Below, piece by piece: positions 24,430-30,509 of a stretch of DNA of 30,509 bases (its first letter is position 1; each line of letters starts with the position of its first letter). The translations under genes and the position numbers were made by a program. Under the pieces are notes generated by a model. The model saw only the letters and a list, made by a program, of their open reading frames with translations, did no database searches and was not told where the DNA came from. The DNA comes from JADJXV01 sp964527785. Its GTDB lineage: Bacteria; Bacteroidota; Ignavibacteria; Kapaibacteriales; UBA961. The stretch covers positions 1-30,509 of the forward strand of contig CAZGNO010000045.1 in the NCBI GenBank assembly GCA_964527785.1. Direction: 5' to 3'.

Positions 24430-26913
24430 CTACTCCTGAATAATCATCGGATTGCACTTTACCGACAATGTCTGAACCAACATCGGTAATTCACCCAGAA
24501 CTAGTTGTGCTTTTTCATTTGTTTTATAGCATCCTGATAACACACGGTAGAACTGTCTGCCGTTTAGCTCGGTGAAACTGATGACACGAACTGAATTGAA
24601 CTTCTTGTCTTTAATTTCATTTTGAAGATTTACAGCAGCATCTTCAGTCGGAAATGTATGGAATAAAATTGAATAACACGGCTCGGATGAATTATATATC
24701 TCTTGAGTAACCGGTTGCTCTGATTGCTGCTTAGGTTTTGGAAGATCAGAATTGTCAATTTTTACATTCGGGTTTGTTTTAGTTTTGAATAATACTGCCT
24801 GACTACGAAGACAGTCGTCTCCACATAGCACTGTAGAAGAACTTGGCAACGGAATTCTTTTATTTTCTTTGAGAATTTCATCATCTTCTGCTATAATCCG
24901 AACATTTACTGAACGCTGCTGACCGTAGGTAGCACCTTTTTCTAATGATATTGCCTTTCCGATGGCTATAAGACTTATCTGCCCTTTTCGCTCGCGTAGA
25001 GCTTTATATTCCGGGAGACGTTCTTGCCACAGAGTATCAAGCATTGCAGCAGTGTAGTATGCACGCAAATCACTGAGCATCTGATTCCCTCCTGCGCCTG
25101 ATTTGGAAAATGTAGTGCCGGAACGAAGTATCCCGTCTGTTATATACGGCTTTTGATCAATTTTTTGGAGTTGGACAAAACTTGTCGTGAGGTTAATGTC
25201 TCGTCCGGTATACACACAGCGATTGTCTATCGGGCGGGGGTCAGTCCACCCTACTACTTCTATCGTAATCGGTTTTTTCGCTTTAATAGCCCGTTGTACG
25301 CACGGCTGCTTCAAGGCAATTTCCATATTTTCGATGAACTTGGTAACTGCTGAATCTACCTTTAGAGAATATTCTAAACCGTGCTGCCGTGCCTCATTCA
25401 AATCGGCACAGAGCCCGTAAGGACGATTTACTTCCACGGTCGGTTCCACATAATTCAAGTGATAACGGTACAAATCGTTATCTTTACATGATAGTTCGGG
25501 CTTTACAGAATTAACAACCTTGCACTCCTCTTTAGGAAATACAGAGCCGCACAATGTATAATCCTGATATTTCATTGTAGTGGGACACCAATATGCTGAA
25601 ACAAAGAACTGGACATTGACTATTGGAAAATCCTGGCGACAACCTGTTGTGAAGTAAGTAGCTGTATCCCATATTATAAGGGTGTGCTCGAGACGGTTTC
25701 TGCATTGACCGTCAAACAGCAGTGTATCAACCGACGAAATTTGTTTTTCAGGGTTTTTCTCATTTGCTCTCACTATCATTGTACGCAGCCGACGGTCGAG
25801 TGCCGGTTCTTTTGTTGGGGTTCGGGGGATAATAAACTGCGCTATCCCTTTGTTGTCAGAATTCTTGGTAAACCGTTCGGATGAGCGGTCAACAGCAAAT
25901 ACGGCAGTAGCTTGAGGTTCGGTAACATCCTCAAATTCACCGTTTTCCAGAACCTTGTGTGTACGGAGCAATACCGATAATTGAAATGTATCTTCGGGCT
26001 GAAAGACATGAACCTGAAATAAATCAAAATCCTTCGTTCGATTTGAGTCTCTGTTTGAAGTAAACAAGAACCATTCTCCTCCGGGTGAGAATAACGGATG
26101 TCCTTCGTCACTGCCGGTCTTGTTCACACCTTCCATTTCAAAAGCTATAGGAATACCGTTTGGTGTTCCTGTTGAGGGGTCAAGCCCGACGCGCCAAATA
26201 TCAAAATCTCCATTTTTGTTTGAAGCATAGTATAAGTATCCGTCACCGGCTACAAAGGGAGTTTGCTCTGAATATTCTGCGCTGTTTACACCATTTATTG
26301 GAACTGGTGTACTCCATCCCGTTGATGTTTTTCGAGAGAAAAACAAATCAGTAAGCCGCCGACCGGGCAACAGTCTGTCCGATGAGAAATACAAGAATTT
26401 ACCATCGGATGAAAGTGCAGGAGTGTCATCCCAAAAATCTGAATTAACCGAGTCGAGTCGAGTTACAGTCCACGAACCGTTTGGGGCAGCCAGCATCTCG
26501 TACAGGTCGTTTCCTGAGCTTTTACCGTTCGGTAGCAGCCGGTTTGAGACCATGATACCATAATTACCGTCACAATGTGAAAACACAGGACAGCCATCGA
26601 GTTCGACCTGTGCATTCTTGTCCGTATTTTTGGTTTGGTTAATTGGTGCAGGTGCAAAATCAAATTCCCCGACGCCTGATGTGCCGACCTGTGCAGTCAT
26701 TATCCTTTTGGAACGCCGTGCTGCCGAATCTTTACCCCTTGATGTGGTAATCCACAACTCTGTTCCGCTTTGGGTAGTCCTGAATGCTACTGCATAATCA
26801 TCTTGCTTGGAATTAATTGACTTATAGGGCTGACTTTGCGCCTGAACAGCAATTTTCCCAGAGAAAACAACTGCCATCATCGCCAAAACACGAATACAAT
26901 TTATCCATTTCAT
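24430..26913 (-). CDS. PorE-like PD40-CRD-OmpA protein with C-terminal SPOR domain
   Basis: An 827-residue exported protein. It has a signal peptide (1-26, AVQAQ) and a PD40 propeller at about 100-305 (PALSSDGKFLYFSSDR, PFVAGDGYLYYASNKNGDFD, FSPGGEWFLFTSNRDS). A CRD-like beta domain follows (310-400), then a cysteine-rich linker and an OmpA-like domain (510-680) with GWTDPR (D558) and QMLSDLRAYY (R617), an insertion of about 45 residues separating them. A SPOR-like domain covers 742-820. The propeller-CRD-OmpA order is that of PorE/T9SS accessory proteins; SPOR binds denuded peptidoglycan. Two wall-binding domains in one protein are unusual. A good ribosome site (AGGA, 5 nt) precedes the ATG. 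It follows the putative lipoprotein and barrel genes on the same strand, 230 bp downstream of the lipoprotein gene. T9SS involvement is inference. Confidence 0.85.
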   Translation of the reverse strand: MKWINCIRVLAMMAVVFSGKIAVQAQSQPYKSINSKQDDYAVAFRTTQSGTELWITTSRGKDSAARRSKRIMTAQVGTSGVGEFDFAPAPINQTKNTDKNAQVELDGCPVFSHCDGNYGIMVSNRLLPNGKSSGNDLYEMLAAPNGSWTVTRLDSVNSDFWDDTPALSSDGKFLYFSSDRLLPGRRLTDLFFSRKTSTGWSTPVPINGVNSAEYSEQTPFVAGDGYLYYASNKNGDFDIWRVGLDPSTGTPNGIPIAFEMEGVNKTGSDEGHPLFSPGGEWFLFTSNRDSNRTKDFDLFQVHVFQPEDTFQLSVLLRTHKVLENGEFEDVTEPQATAVFAVDRSSERFTKNSDNKGIAQFIIPRTPTKEPALDRRLRTMIVRANEKNPEKQISSVDTLLFDGQCRNRLEHTLIIWDTATYFTTGCRQDFPIVNVQFFVSAYWCPTTMKYQDYTLCGSVFPKEECKVVNSVKPELSCKDNDLYRYHLNYVEPTVEVNRPYGLCADLNEARQHGLEYSLKVDSAVTKFIENMEIALKQPCVQRAIKAKKPITIEVVGWTDPRPIDNRCVYTGRDINLTTSFVQLQKIDQKPYITDGILRSGTTFSKSGAGGNQMLSDLRAYYTAAMLDTLWQERLPEYKALRERKGQISLIAIGKAISLEKGATYGQQRSVNVRIIAEDDEILKENKRIPLPSSSTVLCGDDCLRSQAVLFKTKTNPNVKIDNSDLPKPKQQSEQPVTQEIYNSSEPCYSILFHTFPTEDAAVNLQNEIKDKKFNSVRVISFTELNGRQFYRVLSGCYKTNEKAQLVLGELPMLVQTLSVKCNPMIIQE

Positions 26914-27004
26914 AATGTTCCTGCTATTATGCGAAGCAAAAGGAGAATTTGTAAATCAAAATGATTATTAAGTACCGGGACATAATTAAATCTAAATAAT
27001 TGCC

Positions 27005-27106
27005 CTGTCTTTCTGAATGTCAGAGAAAAATCTCCGCAAAGCTGTTCCGTCCTGTTTTTGTAGTACATTGCTGAGATTCCTCAGTCGAAGCCGGCTTCGG
27101 AATGAC
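27005..27106 (+). repeat. Palindromic dispersed element, copy C
   Basis: Same family and orientation as 23794-23897, more diverged in the outer arms (CTGTCTTTCTGA versus GGAATGAC). Its loop (GTTTTTGTAGTACATTGCTG) is closer to copy A than to copy B. It lies in the 230-bp gap between the lipoprotein and PD40-OmpA-SPOR genes. A flanking block at about 26962-27000 also matches that of copy A. Confidence 0.85.
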
Positions 27107-27143
27107 CGTTATACGAGTACATCAATTTGCTTTGTTCACTTAC

Positions 27144-29183
27144 TTATAACGGATAACAAATTTGCATACAGACAGTCGGGACACCGGCACCGCTTTGGGT
27201 GTCATTACGAATATCAACAATCCAAATTATTCCGCAGAACTGTCTGCCGTCTGTATAGTTGAGCGTAAAGGAAATGACATCCCATAGCTTTACAGGAATT
27301 TGACCGGTAGGTGCAGAAGCATCGCAAGCATTGATAAATTGCGTTCCGAAGCTACACGCAGTTTCTCCGGCAAACATACTTGGGTGTGATGCAACTACTT
27401 TCCAATGAGCAAAATCTGAATTTAGAATGGCAGTTAAAGCCCCAACGTTTATATTATCAATGAAGATATCGCGGTCTGATACAATTGCGGGATTATTCTT
27501 ATACGTAATGATATTATTTGTTCTGTCCATCTGAATCACTTCAAACCATTTACCGAGTGTTTCAGACCATTTGTGCATACATTGATACAGTGAATAATTA
27601 CAAGCAGTATCAGCCAGCCCTCTTATAACGTAGTCTTGTACAACACATCCTTTTATACTGAGTATTCCGCTAAACCTGATTGAACCGGGTTTCATTCCGC
27701 GACCGCTGTTCCAAACATCGGTTGGCTTTGGAAGAAATTTCAAAGTAAAAGTCGCGGTATCACCTGCTTGAAGTAACTTACTCGACGGGGATACAGTATA
27801 AACCGATGTATTGAATGATGCCGAAACATCAATTTCACATTTACCCGTGTTTATGACTTTCAATGTACGTGCATTGGACTCTAAATCAACATCCACACAA
27901 TTTTTTAGTGTATCAAGTGCTGTTTTTGCAGGAGCTACAAATATTGATGAACTCGCAGTGTCAATTCTACATGATGACTGCCCGCCCATTCCGTTAAAGT
28001 GAATAACCAGTTGATCGGGGCACTGTTTGACCGTCCCGTCGGTATGAATAACCTTCATCGCATACCGAATATCAATCGGATATTTTTTTACGACGGTAGG
28101 GCTAAAACTCACGGATAATTTTCCAAACGATGCACCGGGAGAAATCCGAACGGTACTTGCAGGTCCATTATTAGCTGACAGTACTTCAAATTCCGAATTT
28201 GAGGTGGGTGAAACCATGCTGAACTCAATATCACATCCTGCTAGACGATTATCGTTTTTGAAACCTACCGGAATATCAACCGTGCTGTCACTTCCAACAC
28301 ATACCTCGACCGACTTAGTAGTATCTGTAGGGAAAGATATAGGTTTAGGAGAAATTGGACAGTCACAATCTTCTTTGCGTCGAACTTCGGTAGTGAGTGC
28401 AAATGTGCAGTTTAAGCAGGAAGGATTTGTCGGTGAAGAAGCAATTATATTCTCCGTGAACTGGTTGCGCTCAACACGGGCATCAACACTCGGGTTAAAA
28501 TAATAGCACACTTGAAAACTCGCTCCATTGGGAATAACTGCCGTGCCTGCTACGATTGCTCCATTCACTCTTACTTTGGCAGTAACAAAAGGTGCTGACG
28601 AAGTAATGGGAGAAAGTGTCAAGGTTTCGTTGGTCGAATTTACATATTCCGGTGTACACGCGGAATCCGAAATTTTATCGGGCAATTCAGCAAGCAGCGA
28701 TATGGGTGTGCACGATAAACCTCCACATTTGCTTATTGTTACCTGACGGAAAAGTGTAATGTCAATGATTGAATCACCACATATTCTCAGTGTATCCAAT
28801 CGAAAATCGCCGTTCTTTTGATTACCCTTAAACTCAATCCCTGCCTGACCTGTAGGGATATCAGTACGAATAACCACCAGCGCACTGTCGGTAGCTACAG
28901 GAACGGGGATTGTCGCAGTAAACTCACCGTCATTTCCTGCTTGAGGCATCGTTTTGAACTGACCTTGTTTCTCGCCAAGAATTGTCCATTGGACAATAAC
29001 GCCACTAAGCGGTTGGCCTGCCTGGTCATGGACTCGCACAGTTACATCAAAACCTTCGCCCACTACAATGTCTGATGGTTCGGTGGATTGTTGGCATCCG
29101 AAGCTAACAGCAAGTATCAACAACATAAAAAGACGAACTGCCCAATTTCTCGATAGTTTGGTTGAAATTAAAGAAATAACCAT
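27144..29183 (-). CDS. Putative lipoprotein, cysteine-rich, with Ig-like and anchor-D-like domains
   Basis: A 679-residue protein not matched to a named family. The N-terminus (MVISLISTKL... LILAVSFGC) looks like a lipoprotein signal with Cys30 as lipid site, though SFG-C deviates from the classic lipobox. Residues about 36-120 resemble a bacterial Ig-like (Big_1) domain (VTVRVHDQAGQPLSGVIVQW, GEFTATIP). Then come about three beta-sandwich segments of the ASPM/SPD-2/Hydin or choice-of-anchor-D kind (LKVINTGKCEIDVSASF, LLQAGDTATFTLKFLPKP). About 24 cysteines, many in C-x-C or C-x2-C pairs, suggest disulphides in an oxidising compartment. GGAG lies 9 nt before the ATG. The barrel gene is 84 nt upstream on the same strand. 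Confidence 0.7.
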   Translation of the reverse strand: MVISLISTKLSRNWAVRLFMLLILAVSFGCQQSTEPSDIVVGEGFDVTVRVHDQAGQPLSGVIVQWTILGEKQGQFKTMPQAGNDGEFTATIPVPVATDSALVVIRTDIPTGQAGIEFKGNQKNGDFRLDTLRICGDSIIDITLFRQVTISKCGGLSCTPISLLAELPDKISDSACTPEYVNSTNETLTLSPITSSAPFVTAKVRVNGAIVAGTAVIPNGASFQVCYYFNPSVDARVERNQFTENIIASSPTNPSCLNCTFALTTEVRRKEDCDCPISPKPISFPTDTTKSVEVCVGSDSTVDIPVGFKNDNRLAGCDIEFSMVSPTSNSEFEVLSANNGPASTVRISPGASFGKLSVSFSPTVVKKYPIDIRYAMKVIHTDGTVKQCPDQLVIHFNGMGGQSSCRIDTASSSIFVAPAKTALDTLKNCVDVDLESNARTLKVINTGKCEIDVSASFNTSVYTVSPSSKLLQAGDTATFTLKFLPKPTDVWNSGRGMKPGSIRFSGILSIKGCVVQDYVIRGLADTACNYSLYQCMHKWSETLGKWFEVIQMDRTNNIITYKNNPAIVSDRDIFIDNINVGALTAILNSDFAHWKVVASHPSMFAGETACSFGTQFINACDASAPTGQIPVKLWDVISFTLNYTDGRQFCGIIWIVDIRNDTQSGAGVPTVCMQICYPL

Positions 29184-29267
29184 ACAAATGTACTCCGAAA
29201 ATGAGAAGTCAAGAAAGTAAACGTATAATAACTAGACAATCCAAACTGTGCCGGTTTGCTCAAAATC

Positions 29268-30362
29268 CTACCAGTCGAAATGCAATCCAAGCTTGAGAAT
29301 AATACTATGGATAGCATTCGTATTCACAATAAAAAAGTCATCGGGATTACTCGTAGATTGGGGCGGACAGGTCGGGCAAGGTGTTCGCAGATTTAATCGC
29401 ATATAACGGTAACCGAGAGAAGCAGTGATAATGCTGCCGATAGGCAGCCCTATTCCCCCGCCAAGGGTATATTGACCGTAATCATCAGGGTTAATTGAAG
29501 GATTTTTACCTGCTCCGTCGAACGAACCGTTAAATATCAGTCCGCCTTCAATAAAAAGAAACGGGCGAAATTTATCCTGAACAACACTGTTTTTACGATA
29601 GAAATAAACGGTTGAATCTACTGCGGTTGCCGATTGAACTTCTTTGAAGTTTGAGCTGGGTTCGAGAGGTGAATCGCCCGACCTTGCAAACTGACACGTA
29701 CCGGGCATAAATTCATAGATTGTTTCAGTACGAGGTTCACCGAACAAACTGTATCTCAAATGACCGATGACCGGAAACCGCATCCGACCTCCTTCGAGAA
29801 ACAATCCACCGCCTACTGCCAACGATAATTTCCTGCCAAGCATAGCTCCAAACGGTGCTACTAATACTTCTCCTCCGTAGTAGATACTCCCAAAGCCAAT
29901 TTTACGTGATGATTCATCTGCTCCGCCATATCCAAGATTACCTGTAAGCTCTACAAAACTGGCAGGAATATCAGCTTCAGTTGATGAGGCAATAAATTCA
30001 CGGGCGGGAAGCACAGGAACAGTGAACGGATTACCGTCCAATCCCAAACTCCCGTTGGTAATGAACTCAACTTGGTGTGCCATCACGACTGTATCGGAGC
30101 ATCTGTTCCCTCTCAAGAAACGTAACCTCAACGCTTGCTGATTATTCCCGTTTATCTCCACCATTTCTCGTTTTATTGAAACGCAATTCGCCAATAACGT
30201 TTTGTCCCGGAACTGTACATCCATTATTGTATCACGGATACTTCTCGTACCGGGCAATGCACATTCAGCACATTTACTTTTAGGAGCTTGCGCAGTACTC
30301 TGTGAAACAGCACAGCAGACAACGAATGATATAATTAGTACAAGAAGTAGTTGTCGGTACAT
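29268..30362 (-). CDS. Outer-membrane beta-barrel protein
   Basis: A 364-residue exported protein with a signal peptide (1-25, ending QSTAQA). Residues about 30-120 carry a small domain with a C-x2-C pair (CAECALPGTRSIRD). The remainder alternates polar and aromatic/glycine residues in amphipathic strands (FGSIYYGGEVLVAP, LSLAVGGGLFLEGG, YTLGGGIGLPIGSI, ASLGYRYMRLNLR) and ends LKLGLHFDW, an aromatic C-terminus typical of outer-membrane barrels. I do not recognise the subfamily; OmpW/porin-like is a possibility. There is no Shine-Dalgarno; a Bacteroidota-type -7 box lies about 53 nt upstream (30415-30422). It is probably the first gene of a three-gene envelope set. Confidence 0.75.
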   Translation of the reverse strand: MYRQLLLVLIISFVVCCAVSQSTAQAPKSKCAECALPGTRSIRDTIMDVQFRDKTLLANCVSIKREMVEINGNNQQALRLRFLRGNRCSDTVVMAHQVEFITNGSLGLDGNPFTVPVLPAREFIASSTEADIPASFVELTGNLGYGGADESSRKIGFGSIYYGGEVLVAPFGAMLGRKLSLAVGGGLFLEGGRMRFPVIGHLRYSLFGEPRTETIYEFMPGTCQFARSGDSPLEPSSNFKEVQSATAVDSTVYFYRKNSVVQDKFRPFLFIEGGLIFNGSFDGAGKNPSINPDDYGQYTLGGGIGLPIGSIITASLGYRYMRLNLRTPCPTCPPQSTSNPDDFFIVNTNAIHSIILKLGLHFDW

Positions 30363-30414
30363 AAAGTTTACTAAAAGAAAAAGACTAATATAAGTAGTGC
30401 TATACTTTACTGAG

Positions 30415-30422
30415 CAAAAATA
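30415..30422 (-). promoter_or_regulatory. Candidate -7 box for the envelope gene set
   Basis: On the minus strand the sequence reads TATTTTTG, fitting TAnnTTTG, with TTTC 20 nt upstream where TTTG would be expected. It is 53 nt before the barrel gene start. Modest support in AT-rich DNA. Confidence 0.3.
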
Positions 30423-30509
30423 ACATAAAATTAAGTGTTTATGAAATTAATTACTAACTGATGATACGCAAGATTATATTGATTAGACCTTATCAACAAC
30501 AAATTTACA

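Noticed and set aside
29185..29192. TAnnTTTG-like box on the minus strand before the lipoprotein gene
   Set aside because: It overlaps the space between the ribosome site and the ATG, so transcription would start inside the gene.

Overview
The window comes from an AT-rich Gram-negative bacterium of the Bacteroidota/Chlorobiota group, possibly a Kapabacteria- or Ignavibacteria-like lineage. The evidence is indirect: a secreted Fn3-repeat protein with a type IX secretion (T9SS) sorting domain, several PD40/WD40 propeller and OmpA-like envelope proteins, a PorE-like domain architecture, and many genes lacking a clear Shine-Dalgarno site. No tRNA, rRNA, CRISPR array, transposase or phage gene was recognised.

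Layout. 1-336: leader region with a palindrome at the left edge. 337-3573: large T9SS cargo protein with eight Fn3-like repeats, followed by a good terminator. 3775-4509: DUF4197 protein, convergent with a membrane glycosyltransferase (4595-5707, minus) across a shared bidirectional terminator. 5708-6389: non-coding, with a palindromic repeat element and an orphan terminator-like hairpin just before a MATE transporter (6390-7802). 7840-9042 (minus): secreted PD40 propeller protein. 9043-9531: divergent intergenic region with overlapping inverted repeats and a striking nested palindrome upstream of kbl.

9532-20657 is a long co-directional plus-strand run mixing metabolism, envelope and tRNA modification: kbl, hbd, an OmpA/TSP3 outer-membrane protein, an SPFH protein, pdxJ, dusB, an extraordinary tilS and hpt. 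The tilS product carries about 820 residues of low-complexity, repeat-rich sequence in front of a normal-looking tRNA(Ile)-lysidine synthetase. That fusion is the most unusual feature of the window.

20658-30509 starts with an empty region and a MerR-type regulator. Next comes a two-gene unit (secreted WD40 propeller plus CRD/OmpA-like protein) and about 800 bases of non-coding repeats. Three minus-strand envelope genes follow in transcription order from the right: an outer-membrane beta-barrel protein, a cysteine-rich putative lipoprotein, and a PD40-CRD-OmpA-SPOR protein. These resemble parts of T9SS-associated or peptidoglycan-anchored envelope complexes, but their joint function is inference.

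Three copies of a roughly 103-bp palindromic element (5909-6011, 23794-23897, 27005-27106) and several other short repeats occupy the intergenic spaces.
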